A DNA stretch of 64,000 nucleotides from Geosiphon pyriformis (lineage: Eukaryota; Glomeromycota; Glomeromycetes; Archaeosporales; Geosiphonaceae): assembly GCA_016748015.1 (NCBI GenBank), contig JAAOMT010000441.1:62001-126000 (forward strand), read 5' to 3'. Under the pieces are notes generated by a model. The model saw only the letters and a program-made list of their open reading frames with translations. It was not told the origin of the DNA and ran no database searches. The translations under genes and the position numbers were made by a program. Below, in pieces: positions 10,141 to 21,370 of the stretch (positions are counted from its first letter, which is position 1; each line of letters begins with the position of its first letter).

Positions 10141-10922
10141 TATTCCACAATTAGGAGTACAAAGAATACTAGTCCAACCAGATCAGATTCCACGAGACCT
10201 GGAACCAATCATTATTATTGACAACAACACATCAAATTGATTCATCAAAAGAATATATAAAAACATAGTAGACGTGACAAGAAATATCAGAAAAATGGAA
10301 ATTACAGACAACATTCACTCACTAGCACAACAACTCTTTCAATTGATCCAACACCAGGAAATGGAGATTACAATCAATCAACAAACCATTCGATATCAAG
10401 ATACTAAAAAGACATTGCAACTCAGAACACAGAAGAAAACTGAAAATATAGTGGACAAAATTATTGTGAAAGTAAAATTAGCAATAAGAGAGTCGACAAA
10501 AGAGTCACTATATCAAGAGTTGACTAAAGAAACTTGGAATTGGTGAATACAACAATTTCCACAAAACTATTGTTATTTTTACTTAGGACAACATGTAAAT
10601 ATCCAGAATCTATATACGGATAAAACAAAGCAATTATTTGACAAAAAAATACTACAACAATTAGAACATTTTGTGGGAAAGAACAACTTATCCACATAGA
10701 CCCAAGCTATATACCAAATACACACAGCATTTCAGGATAGACCAGAAATATTACGCAACAAAGCAATGGATATAGTTATCAGTAATCAATTGGGAAAGAT
10801 CACCAATGCTCAATTTGAAGAATTACAGACCCAAATAACACAAGTAATTCTCGAAAACAAAATCCAGAAAATACTTCAAGAGGAGGAATTAAACAAGTTG
10901 GATTTCAACAAAGCTCAATATT
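10141..10922 (+). pseudogene. Gypsy-A post-integrase C-terminal region
   Basis: The pol frame continues about 260 codons beyond the integrase C-terminal domain before reaching the polypurine tract. It is Gln/Lys/Glu-rich and helical-looking, including a 90-codon open piece at 10274-10546 (Leu/Gln-rich, likely coiled coil) and a last stretch ending FNKAQY at about 10920. Internal stops at 10239 and 10544 lie at likely Trp codons. No chromodomain, env-like signal peptide or transmembrane segment is visible. I do not recognise the domain. Confidence 0.55.
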
Positions 10923-10937
10923 AAAAGAAGAAAATAA
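10923..10937 (+). other. Polypurine tract of Gypsy-A
   Basis: AAAAGAAGAAAATAA lies directly before the 3' LTR TG, the expected place for plus-strand primer generation. Confidence 0.7.
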
Positions 10938-11788
10938 TGTTACTCATAAAAATATAAGAAATATATTAGCATAATTATTAGCCAATCAGAAGTAGGCATA
11001 GTAAATGTGGAATTCCAGGATTTCTTTCAGGAATTGCAAGATTCCAGAAATTTCAGGATTCCCCAATGAGGAATCGCAGGATTCCAGAATTCCAAAATTC
11101 CTGTCGTGAAAAATCAAGGAATTGAGGAATCTCAATTATGTATATATAGCAGCAGGATTAGAAGCTGAAAAGACAGATCTCTTAGTTTAGATTTAATAAA
11201 AACAACTCTCCAAATTACAAGCATCTAATAAATAATTATTTGTTATCTCAAACCCATTTCCACTATCAACATGAAGTGTTAATAGTAATTGATACTTAAC
11301 CACACTGGAACAATAGCTTTTGATTACAGTTATTGACAGAATACTAACTTGCAAATCACCTTGGCTTATTTTTTTTTTTCTTTATTTTATTTTATTTTCT
11401 TTATTTTCTTGTTTTGATTTTATTGTTGTTTACTAACTCTATTGAGGATTAATGTGTGGAGCACTGATGTTAAGATAAATATGACTGGTAAAAGACCCAG
11501 AAATAAGAGTAGAACACTCAATTGAGGATAGCTTACCAGAAGGAATACCAGCCATCAAGCTGAGAAAGAAATTGACAAAACTGCAGTTTCGGGAAGCTAT
11601 GGAAAAAACTATCACCATTAAATCTTTGTTCATTATACAAAAAACTCAACCAAACTTTTCAGATACAAAACTTTCAGATACAAAACCTTCAGATACCAAA
11701 CCTTCAGATCATTGACAATGAAAATAGCTTTAAGCACCAAGTTACGGGTTTGTATTTAATTCAACATCAGAAATTGTTACCTGTAACA
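10938..11788 (+). repeat. 3' LTR of Gypsy-A
   Basis: Length 851 bp, the same TGTTAC/GTAACA ends and order of blocks as the 5' LTR. The U3 palindromic array (about 11008-11130) is shuffled relative to the 5' copy, while the flanks differ mainly by transitions. CCAT follows at 11789. Confidence 0.92.
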
Positions 11789-12179
11789 CCATTGATCCAA
11801 ATTCCTGTATCTCTCTAACAGTAATCCCTAATTTTTCCCTGTTTCCCACTGACACTAATTGAGCTATTTTCACCAGAGGTAGAAATATTGCTTGTGCTAT
11901 CTTTTCATTTGGCTCTATGATATAGGCCTTTTCAGAGTCATTTTGTAGCATAGCAATAATATTTCTTACATATCCTACATTAATTATTCCTCCTCTAATG
12001 TTGATTTTTTTTTTTGCTAGGCTACTTCTAAATGCTAATTGAACTATGGTTGTTGCTAAAATTTCCAGAGCTATTTTGAGATCAATACATGTGCGCAAAT
12101 TTGGTTCTAATTTGATGGCTTCTTTTCCCAAATATCTCAGATCAAACTCTGCATCAGTATTATGTGTGCATTCTGACAT
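11789..12179 (-). pseudogene. Gypsy-B dUTPase, C-terminus cut by Gypsy-A
   Basis: All dUTPase motifs can be aligned with Gypsy-A: DAEFDL for DAGFDL, SSLAKKKINI, GGIINVGYVRNI for GGIIDTGYVENI, NEKIAQAIFLPL, and FGSM at the junction. The motif-1 Gly to Glu and motif-3 Asp to Asn changes hit active-site positions. The open frame runs through the junction into LTR sequence, creating a chimeric C-terminal end. Confidence 0.85.
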
Positions 12180-12540
12180 GATATCTTTATTATTGTCACT
12201 ATACTATTTGAGTTTCTGCTCCTTAGAGAGATCAGAAAGTGCAATATATATTTCGGGATTTGAATTGGAGTCTGAATTGCTGATATTTTTGTTGCCATTT
12301 TGAGTGGAGCTAGAACCATTATTTTCATTATTGTTATTGTCAGAGTTTGAATTAGGATTGAAAATTGATTCTGATTCCAATGCACAGTTGCTGATTGGTT
12401 CTTTTTCCTCTGGAATTATGTAGATCATGCATGGTGGTGGATTGTAAATGAGGTTACACTTATTATAATATTGAAAGTTACATAGAATTAAACAGTAGTC
12501 ACATAGTCAAATGTTGATTTCTTCCAAGCATTGCTCCTGT
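12180..12540 (-). pseudogene. Gypsy-B acidic linker and first zinc ribbon
   Basis: Upstream of dUTPase on the minus strand are the Asn/Ser/Asp-rich linker (about 12200-12410) and a CDYC...KC...PPPCMI segment (about 12428-12515) aligned with the Gypsy-A zinc ribbon. One or two Cys codons have become Tyr or Asn by transition. Conservation of the Cys skeleton across two copies supports a real domain. Confidence 0.6.
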
Positions 12541-12838
12541 TCTTTTCTCATAAGTGCTAGCTCTCGATAATGTTCATAGAATTGTTCTAGATCTAGAAGA
12601 TTTATGACTGGTTCTGGGTCCCAATTGAGTTCTATAGATTCAGGTAGGTTGTTTTTATCTCTTCTGGTGTTGCTCCTTTAATTTTGGTAAGTGCTATTCA
12701 CCAGATTTTGTCATTATCATGTGGATATCCATCCAGATGTTTGATAGTTCATCTCCAGGCAGTGTCTATGGGTGTTTCTTTTCTCACCCAGTCACTTATG
12801 AAAATTGTGTATTAATATAATTTATTGCATGTTCCTCT

Positions 12839-13027
12839 TCACCCAAGAATATTGTTCCATATTCCTTTATTCAGAAGAGTTTCTCCACAAGCCAAACATA
12901 GTTCATTGTCCCATTTCCCAATCCGTTTTGGCCTTTCAAAGTGTTCAATGATGCATGGGTGGTAGTAGAATTTTGTTGTTGAAGTGTACTCTTCATCGTC
13001 ATCACAACAAGTGCTCATTGATAACAA
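12839..13027 (-). pseudogene. Gypsy-B second zinc-ribbon module
   Basis: The segment CCDDDEEYTSTTKFYYHPC...CLACGETLLN aligns with Gypsy-A 5715-5880. The first Cys of the first pair has become Tyr; CLAC is intact. Confidence 0.6.
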
Positions 13028-13639
13028 TTTCTTGCTGCAATCGATGCATATCAGTTTTGGGCAGCAATAAGTAGATCAGTGGGGTATAGTATAGGAATTA
13101 TAAGTGGAGTTGCTGTCAGTTGTTGGTTCTTTTTTTTTCCCCTTTCCTTTTCCCTTTTTGTCTTCTTTCTATTTCCAATTTATTTGTTCTTCCTGGTCAT
13201 TGTCAGTTTTCCAGACTTGGTTGGCTTTCCAGATAAGTTCTTTGCTCTGCTTTCTTTTGCTGTTGTTATCCCATGAAGGTACTGGTGGTAGCTCATTGTG
13301 TTCGGTGTCAGCCCAGGAAACTTGGCAGACTTCTCAAGTAGGTTTCTTTTCCTCTTTCTTGAATTTGATAAGTGAGATTGTCAAGTTGGTGGTCTTAAAA
13401 TGGCCACATATAGCTGATATATATGTGTATTGGCTGTTCTGGCTAATTTAAAGCTCCTACATATTCCAATCAAGCAATGCATTGGTTTTGGATAGCCAAT
13501 CATTCCCAACGAGTGCTTGGTATTGGGTGGCTTCTATAATCAGTACTTTGATTGGGACCATAATACTGTTGATTTTGATGAGAAAGTCGTTGATCTTACC
13601 AATGGGAGTTTTTGTTGTTCCATCAATGATTATAATTCT

Positions 13640-14101
13640 GGCACTGGTAGTGCAATCAACTCAGCGACCTAATTGGTCTATGAATTGTTTTATAATGATG
13701 CTGCCAGCTGATCTACTGTCTAGAATCAGTTTGATGAAGTGGCCATCAACTTTGGCATCAATATACATGGCTGTAATAAGTTTTTCTTCCAGAGCAGCTT
13801 CACTAAATAACAGCATGATTGACAGTTCTTCAAGTTTAAATGGGAAGATGGCATCCAGTAATTCATTCTCAGTGATAGTAGCTGGCAGAATATTGCTGGT
13901 AAGTGTTGGTTGTTGGTTGGTCTCCGGATTATTGAGTTGGGTGTCTTCTGTAATAACCAAGAGACTTAAATAGTTCTGAGAATTTGGGTTTTGGGTGTAC
14001 CCAGTGCTCAAATTCCATTGTCGAGATCCTGCTGGTTGTATAGAAGAACTGGAGATCAGTTGATGAACTATTATTAATGATCTCCAGCTTTGTTGGGTCA
14101 A
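13640..14101 (-). pseudogene. Gypsy-B aspartic protease region
   Basis: The reading frame contains FIKLILDSRSAGSIIIKQF, the retropepsin core with DSR for DSG, at about 13680-13740, followed in reading direction by a part equivalent to Gypsy-A 5090-5270. A Ser/Pro/Asn-rich region precedes it as in Gypsy-A. Confidence 0.7.
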
Positions 14102-14362
14102 TCTTGGCCTTTGAATTCCAATTTGAAATAAGTTCTGTAGCAGTGTTTGAATTTGTTGGGGCTGATAGATTACCTAAGGCTGTGGCTGATAAATTGTCGG
14201 TGTCATTGGTTGATAAATTGGTGCTTAATATACTGGTGGATGATAAAGTGGCTGCTGTGTTATAGGTATGTAATTCTGATGATATGGCTTTAAGTTTGGT
14301 AGGTTATTCAGAATTTGAAACCAGCAATCAGGGTTTTAATATTGGTATTTAAGCAATGGTGG

Positions 14363-14420
14363 CAATTGATTTGTAGGTGTCTTTGTTTACCACAATAGTG
14401 GCAAACATGCATTTCTTGTT
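14363..14420 (-). other. Intact CCHC zinc knuckle in Gypsy-B gag
   Basis: The minus-strand frame reads VCHYCGKQRHLQINC, a CX2CX4HX4C nucleocapsid knuckle that binds genomic RNA during packaging. It shows that the broken knuckle of Gypsy-A is a decayed form. Confidence 0.75.
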
Positions 14421-16041
14421 GCCACTGTTGATTGGTCAATGATAATAAACGCGACTGATTCTGGAAATGATTTGTGTTTTTGGAATTATTGTATCATTGT
14501 AGTGATTAATAAATTGTGCGATTGTTAGCTAAGTATTCTTCTAATTTCTGATTGATAAAATCACTAAATTGTTTCAATTTGAAATTCAATTCAGATGATT
14601 CATTCATTATTAGATTAATGGCTTGGGCGTGGTTAGCTTTGAGTTCAGTGGCTTCAAAATCTCGAGCATTTATGATGGCTGTTTGCAAATTGATAGGATG
14701 CAATGGACATACGCATTGTAGGATGCTATTGTGTAATCCATGAATAAACTAATTTAAGATCTGGGCCACTGTGAAATAATTGGCGTTGATGGCTTAGATC
14801 TGATGCAAATTTCTGTGAAAGTGTTCTAAGTAAGTAGTGACTGCTTTATTTTCTCTTTGTTTAATGGTAGTGAATGTGTTTGCTAGCCTGTTAATGCTGT
14901 TATTGTTGCTGAAGTATTTTAAGAACTCAATTTTGAATGCATTGAAATCTTGGGGTTTGTTGACTAGACTTTGGTATCATGAATTGGCAGTATCCTGGAA
15001 AAAATATGGAATGGCTTGTATGGCTCTGGTGTTATTCCATCCATTAGCTACAATAGCTTTTTCCACATTATTTAGCCATACTTGGGCATTGTCCTTTTCA
15101 CTGGTGAATTTTTCGAGTTTGGCTATTGGTGCATATGCCATTGGATCTAAGTTGGATTGTGGTTGCTGCTGAATTTGTTGTTAAGGTAGTGGTTGTGACT
15201 GTTGTTGCTGTTGGATATTTGGTGGAGCTAGTGATAGATTGATCACGATTACTAAAGGTAAATGCTGATTAATTATGTCAAAGTTTTGATTATTTTGATT
15301 TTCTGGAGTTTGATTAACTGGAGTTTTAATTTCTGAATGTTCTAGGATTGGGTTTTGCTTATTAACTTCCCAATCACTACTCTCTTCTTCCTCAGAGTTG
15401 GTTATTTCTCAAGGACTAACAGCTTCAAAATCTGGTTGTGATGGTGGTAATCAAATCCTTAATGGTATTGGAGATTGTAATTTAAATCCCTCAAAATAAT
15501 TGCCATATGTTTCTAATAACTCTGCCTTTTTTTGTTTACTTTAAAATGGAATTCTGTTTAGTGGCATTGTCATACTTGTTGTAATTGTGTTTATTATATT
15601 GATAGTGCTTTTGGATGTGTGGTGATATGATGGATTAGCAGATGAATCAAATCTTTGTTTCTTTCAAGTGAGTAGTTGGATTTGCTTTGGTGTTCCTGCT
15701 GGTGTTTGTAGTCTTCCTTTGCCTTTGTCTGCAAAAGTAATAGGAAATTTTTGTTTGGTGTATTTTTCAATTTCCCTGTTTATTTCTGTAATTAGGGGTG
15801 CAAATAGGTAATTTTGTGGAAGGGTGGTACTTTGGAGTAATTCACTAAAGAAGTTGTTAAAAGTGGATTCTGAATCTTCTTGGCCTTCTAAGTAATATAC
15901 TATTCTTTTGTTGACATAGCAATTGAAAGCTGATTTGGTTGGCCAACTATTATTTGTTAATCCAAAATGAGTGTAATAGTGTTGGAATAAGGATTTTGCA
16001 AATCCTAAATGGTTTGTTCCTATTTTTTTGGATTCTGCCAC
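14421..16041 (-). pseudogene. Gypsy-B gag
   Basis: The frame opens at GTG 16041-16039 (VAESKKIGTNHLGFAKSLF) and stays open for 126 codons without any methionine. It then runs as several pieces: the capsid-core equivalent of QVWLNNVEKAI near 15065-15115 (Trp retained here, stop in Gypsy-A), and a 65-codon piece at 14506-14703. Stops in the Pro-rich region and just before the knuckle coincide in place with those of Gypsy-A (TGA after Pro near 15416, TGA after LQ near 14495). Confidence 0.75.
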
Positions 16042-16103
16042 TGTTTAGATAATTATAGTTGGTACTGTTCTCTGTAAAATTATACTTCACAGGGAGCACT
16101 AAA

Positions 16104-16988
16104 TGTTACAGATAATTATTTGGGGTTTCAAATCAAATAACAAATCTATAACTTGGTGCTTAATATCTTGACAATGCTGGTAATATTAGTACATTGGTTG
16201 TATCTGAAGGTTTTAGAGTTAAGTCCTTTGTATAATGAACAGAGATTCAATAACAATGTAGTTGGTTGGTAAGTTGTGTTTCCAATTTCTGTCTTTAGCT
16301 TGGTGGCCAGTTTATTCTAACAGTCGTGTTCTTCTAGTAAGCTATCTATTAATATATATATAATTTTACCCTTATTTCTGGGTCTTTTACCAGGCTATTC
16401 ATGACGTCAATTACTCAGCACTTTAATCCTTAATCAGTTATTATATGACAGTAAAAATCAAAAAAAGAAAGAAATAAAAGAAAATAAAGAAATAAGCCAA
16501 GGCAATATACACGTTAGTATCTTGTCAATAGCTGTGATCAAGAGCTATTGTTCCAACATGGTTAAGTATCAATTACTATCAACATAAAGTGTTGATAGTG
16601 GAGAGTGGATTTGAATAGTGAATGATTTATTTGTTTAATATTTGTGAATAGAAGATTTCTAACTAAAGAATTCTTATCTTTCTATTTCTAATGCTACCAC
16701 TATATATACATAATTAATGTTCTACAAGATCACTCACATTTCTGAATAATGTGCTATGATTTCTTGAGCAATGCTTACATTGCTGAGTAATGTGCTCTAA
16801 TTTTCTAACATTGCTCCACATTGCTGAGCAATGTGCCATGTTTTCTGACATTGCTTCATATTGCTGAGCAATGTGCTGTGATTTTTATCATTGCTCTACA
16901 TTGCTGAACAATATGCTCATGTGCTACATACTATTCACTCATTGGTCTACTATTCTCTCTATATCTGTTTTTCTTTTTATGAGTAACA
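16104..16988 (-). repeat. 5' LTR of Gypsy-B
   Basis: 885 bp with TGTTAC...GTAACA ends. In element orientation the U3 holds a palindromic array, then a TATATATAG box near 16700, then R/U5 blocks that align with the Gypsy-A LTR (Trp/Leu-free AT-rich sequence around 16120-16660). Confidence 0.85.
16735..16930 (-). repeat. Palindromic tandem array in Gypsy-B LTR U3
   Basis: Four to five units of about 45-50 bp each centre on ACATTGCTGAGCAATGT, an exact palindrome around one base, with degenerate neighbours (TTGCTGAACAATATG and others). It sits just upstream of the TATA-like box, the same place as the unrelated palindromic array in Gypsy-A LTRs. Confidence 0.75.
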
Positions 16989-17029
16989 CTATTCATAAAG
17001 TGAGGGTTAATAAATAGATAAAAAAAAAT

Positions 17030-17294
17030 GCTATAATTTTAAACTAAAAAAGAAATAAAATTGAATATTTTTCTTACTTTTGCTGCTATTGCTATATATA
17101 TATAATTTGTATTATATGAAATTCCTAGAATTTTGCAATTTTTTTAAAGGAATTTTGTAATTTTTTGCAAAGAATTCTGGAATTCTGAAATCTTACAATT
17201 CTTTTAGAGAAATTCTAAAATTTTTCTGTTACTACATCTACTTTTAATTGGCTATTTTTCTAACTATATAATACTCCTAATTTCTATAAGTAAC
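17030..17294 (-). repeat. Decayed partial LTR next to Gypsy-B
   Basis: Minus-strand reading starts TGTTACTTATAGAAATTAGGAG at 17294 and aligns with the first roughly 260 bp of Gypsy-A-type LTRs, including the GGAATT-type array and a TATATATAG-like box near 17095. The rest of the LTR is missing. It is an older, separate insertion. Confidence 0.65.
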
Positions 17295-17469
17295 AATACT
17301 TTTTTTTAGACATATTGCTATTTAAAATAATTATTAAGTTTATCATAAAAAAATTATTTACTTAAAAAATATTACAAAAAAATAACAAGAAAAAATAAAA
17401 AACTTCTTATTCAAAAATATGTTCTTTAAAAAATTTGGAACATAAAAGAGAAAAAAGTTTGATTTTTTA

Positions 17470-20400
17470 TTAATTATTTTTATTATTATTATTTAACAAG
17501 TGTAGTCTAACCACTATCTAATATAAAGAAACAAATTAAGTAAATCTAACCAAATATGATTCACATTTTTACTATATATGACCAGTTATTTGAATTAATC
17601 AAAGTTATATTATGTATCTATATATATTTTTATACTATTACAAATATCTGAAAAAAATAAACAAGCTTTTTACAAGCCAAAATTCACAGCAAATAACTTT
17701 ATAATACTAAAAAAAATAAACAATATTCACTAATAGACAATTAAGCACATGATCAGAAAGAGCAGAAACTACTTCTATATTACTAACCAGACCACTTTTT
17801 TCTATATTTACCCTGAATTTTATTCTAAACAACTACAGTTTATTTTGATAATTTTCAGCCAGATGTTAAGCAAAATTAACTATCACCAAAACAGCTTTCT
17901 TTTTATTACCAAAAATTATAATCATTTCATTTGTCCAATTCTTAAAAACAAAATCTTTGCATAAAGTTGCATAAACACTAATGTTAGATATTTTAAAAAG
18001 AAGAGTATACAGCACTAAAGATAATAATAGAAAGCATCCAGCCATCAAAGACTTTTACAAATTAATATGGTTCAATAGAATCTTAAAACATGTTTTTGTT
18101 TTCTTTAAGCAAGTAAAAACATGATTAAATAATTCTATATTACTATACATCAAACACAATACTTTAGGATAATTTTTGTTATAAAGTTTTTTTTTAATAG
18201 CAACAAGCAGTTTTCTGTAAACTGCTTTTATCAAATATGTATAGAGAGTAATTAAGGCCTTGCTTGTAAACTTTGAAAGCATATATGAGTTTGAATGCCA
18301 AATTGCTGTTATACTAGTTTAATTTATATTATCAATTATATCTTTTTTTACTATTTTAGTACTTGGATCAACTTTCAATTGAGCATGACAAATAGTTTTA
18401 TAAATGTTTCAAACAAAGTAGTAAGTATTTTTTAACACAACTTTTCTATTAGCCACAATAAATCTTTCATAAATTTTCTTAGAGAGAACTAAACCAGAAT
18501 ATACAACATCATATGTAAGAGTATTAGTCTTATCATTATTAGCATTTCTTAAATATTTCTTGACTTTTACTTACTTAACTAAAATATTCTTAGCTCTGAT
18601 TAAATTAACTATATAATGTTTTTTTACTTAGCATCTGTTTCAAAAGTCTGGCAAATATAGTTAAATTTCAAAACACATACATTTAAAGCAATTTAACTGT
18701 CTGTATGCATAACTACTAAGCAAAAAAAAACATGCACTTTAGTGTTAGAATGCTTGTTTGAAGTTCTATTAATATAAAAGACAACAATCTATGTATTTCA
18801 ATACCTATATTCAATTCAATATTAGAAAAATAAGCTGTTGTTCTACCAGCAATCTTTACAATATTCAATTGTTTCAAAAATTTATCTATGTAAATATTAA
18901 AGACATTAATCTATAGTTTATGTAAATATTCCTAAATATTTGAAAATTCACCTAAACAAATAACATTTGAGCAGCCAGAAATAAGAGTAATCTTATTAGT
19001 TTTGGCCAAATAAACATTCATATAAACTAAAGCCCTATTGAACTACAGAGATACTGAACTTTTAACACTTAATTTTTTTTAGTAATAAAAAGTTTTTCAA
19101 CTTATCACAAATCTATGTTTATCTAACAATCTATCATTAAAAATAACATTAAAATACTTTAAAAAAGGAATTACATCATAATAAAAAAAGTTTTTTGGAA
19201 TTTTAAACATAGAAAAGCAATTAGTATTATGAAACACATTGGACAAATTGTTAATCAAAAATAACTTATTAACCAAAAAATTGTTCACAAAACTGATTCT
19301 TAATTTAACAAAGTACTATAAAAAATTTATCAAAACCCATTTCAAAACTTACAAATCCAAAAAGTAATATTTAAACAAATGACCAAAAATCTCAAATACA
19401 TTAGAAAACCCAATTCATAAAACAGTCTTCTCTTTTGTCTGTATCTGTTTAAATGTTTTCAGTCTATAAAAAAAAAAATAATGCAAAGTTTCACTAGAAA
19501 AGTTTTTTGGCAGGTTGGCTTTAGATTTGAACTTTTTTTTCAACAACACATTTTATTTCTGGCATATATTCTTAAATACAAAACTAAACTGTATATAGTA
19601 ACTAATAATAGATTGTAAAACTGCTGAAACCAAATAAGAAAATTATTTATTAGACAATGTCTTTCTTAAAACTAAGTTAGAAAAAAACTTAATATCTGAA
19701 TGTGTTTTGACAAGACTTAATGTAAACAAGCTCTCTGTTAATAGAAAGATATTCAAATATTTGTGAAATTCACTATGTTTAACTATAAAAATTGGCTAAT
19801 CACTAATGTGCAATAAAGCATTTATAATCTGTTAATTAATAAAAATTGCTACTATCTTGTTATTATTGATAGAAATGTTATTAATCTCAAAAAACTTATT
19901 AGCAATATCCAAAATATACTACATTAAAGCTTGACTATTTTCTATTCAGATCATATTATTAACAAATACACTTGCCACAAAAAATAAAAATCTATTTTCT
20001 TTTACCTCTATTTTATTTGTTTTTGTCACAAAGTTTGTGTTAATTCTGTATTTATACAGATGTTCTTGTCTTTTAATCTCATATAACAAAGAGTTATAAA
20101 AAATTTTTTATAAGAGTAACAAGAAAATCTCACTTTAATCTAATTTATTTAATACTTTGTACTTATTTAAAAGACTAAAATTAGTTATTATTCTATTAAT
20201 TTTGTTTATATGTATATTTTCAAAAAATTTAATAAATTTTTTACACATTCTTATTTGTTTTAAACTAGTTTCTAAGTACTATTACCTAACTGAATTATAG
20301 ATTTTATGCATATTTTGCAATATTAGTCAAACTTTCTGACTTTTTTCCAAAATATTTTTTATTATTAAACCAATTATAAACACAAAAAATTGAATTAAAG

Positions 20401-21370
20401 TGTTTTTTAAAACTGAAAAATTATTATTTTAAAAAACATTATATTTAATATAAGTAAACAAAATACAGTCTAAAAAAATCTTAAAAAGTATCTTTCTACC
20501 TATCTCAATTAATACAATGAGTTATGTATTTGTTAAAACATTTTTTTAATTATATGGCTTAAGGATTATTAAAACTTACACCCTTTTTCAAAGAGTCGAA
20601 ACATTTCTAAGTACCAGACAAAAATTCAAAAAACATAATAAGCAATCTAATATTTTATCTTTAAAATACTTTCAAAGTTTATTTAATATGTTTAACAAAC
20701 CAACTGCTTTTTTATCAAATAGTCTATCAATTACCATAATTAATTTATGCATATTAATCTTATTTATTATTTTGGAAAAAGCATTTTTCTTTACATAACC
20801 CAATAATACATATTGTCAAGACTAAATAGTAAGCAATACTAAAAGCATTTTGTATTCTCTCATTTAATTCACTTTTATTTCATTAACTTTAAGTTTTATT
20901 TTTTTTGAATTTAAAACCAACTTCTTTCCAATTATTAAATGGTCCAAAACCATCTTACAAAATAACTAATCCAGAACATTTTTTATCATGCTTTTTTTGT
21001 TAAAACTAAAATTTTCTATTCATTTTTCAATTACTTTTTTGATGGCTAAATCTTTGACAACTTTTAATTCATAATACTTAAATTTTCTGTACTTTTTTCT
21101 AATCAATAACAAATATTTAATAGCATCCACTAAATTTGTACTATTTTGAACCAAAATATCATATATTTTAGTATATTATTTTGAAAAAATCTTGAATAAA
21201 AAAAACTTTTATTTCAAGTTAAAAAAAATACTTTTTTAATAATCAAAAACTGTTTTGTATTTAGCAAAGTACTATTTGGCTGTTTTTACTGTAAAAAGAG
21301 CTTTTTGAGTAGTTGTATTATTAGAAATTAGAAATAAAAAATTGTTTTTTTCTTATTTTTTGTTTCAATT
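17470..21370 (-). mobile_element. LINE-1: 5'-truncated, strongly AT-decayed LINE
   Basis: Minus-strand sequence is collinear with LINE-2 from its 3' end (48373) to about its 52250 position: 3' UTR, RNase H and RT are recognisable, while ORF1 and the endonuclease are absent. The 3' end has a short AAT repeat tail (17470-17494). The RT FxDD motif near 19951-19970 reads FVNN followed by a stop in place of Trp. Decay is by C-to-T and G-to-A on both strands, leaving almost no open frame longer than 75 codons. The 5' truncation is typical of incomplete target-primed reverse transcription. Confidence 0.85.

Larger units (their letters stand above)
1697..11788 (+). mobile_element. Gypsy-A, complete but decayed Ty3/gypsy LTR retrotransposon
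   Basis: Two similar LTRs (1697-2550 and 10938-11788) with TGTTAC/GTAACA ends enclose a PBS, gag-pol remnants and a polypurine tract. CCAT occurs at 1693-1696 and again at 11789-11792, a 4-bp target duplication; the joined flanks rebuild the interrupted dUTPase of Gypsy-B. Pol order is protease, zinc ribbons, dUTPase, linker, RT, RNase H, integrase, then a C-terminal extension. Many in-frame stops sit at Trp, Arg and Gln codons (TGG to TGA/TAG, CGA to TGA, CAA to TAA), and catalytic RT and RNase H aspartates have become Asn. The copy is therefore non-autonomous now. Confidence 0.93.
11789..16988 (-). mobile_element. Gypsy-B, minus-strand Ty3/gypsy element, 5' half
   Basis: Read from right to left: LTR (16104-16988), PBS, gag with intact CCHC, protease, zinc ribbon, acidic linker, dUTPase, then the break made by Gypsy-A. 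The remainder continues at 1249-1696 and is then cut by Gypsy-C. RT, RNase H and integrase would lie off-window. Overall similarity and order match Gypsy-A, but LTR U3 sequences differ, so this is a separate subfamily. Confidence 0.9.

Noticed and set aside
2613-10922. UGA read as Trp (alternative code) in the transposons
   Set aside because: The sister copy has TGG at the QVWLNN site where Gypsy-A has TGA, many Trp are still TGG, other stops are TAA/TAG at Gln or Trp codons, and the host genes end in TGA, TAG and TAA normally. Decay explains it.
13079-13973. Plus-strand frames with hydrophobic stretches (65-163 codons)
   Set aside because: They lie antisense to the Gypsy-B protease and zinc-ribbon region. 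The Phe-rich segment is the complement of a Lys/Glu-rich one.
16735-16930. CRISPR-like repeat array
   Set aside because: Units are palindromic, vary in sequence and have no uniform spacers. They lie inside an LTR of a eukaryotic retrotransposon.
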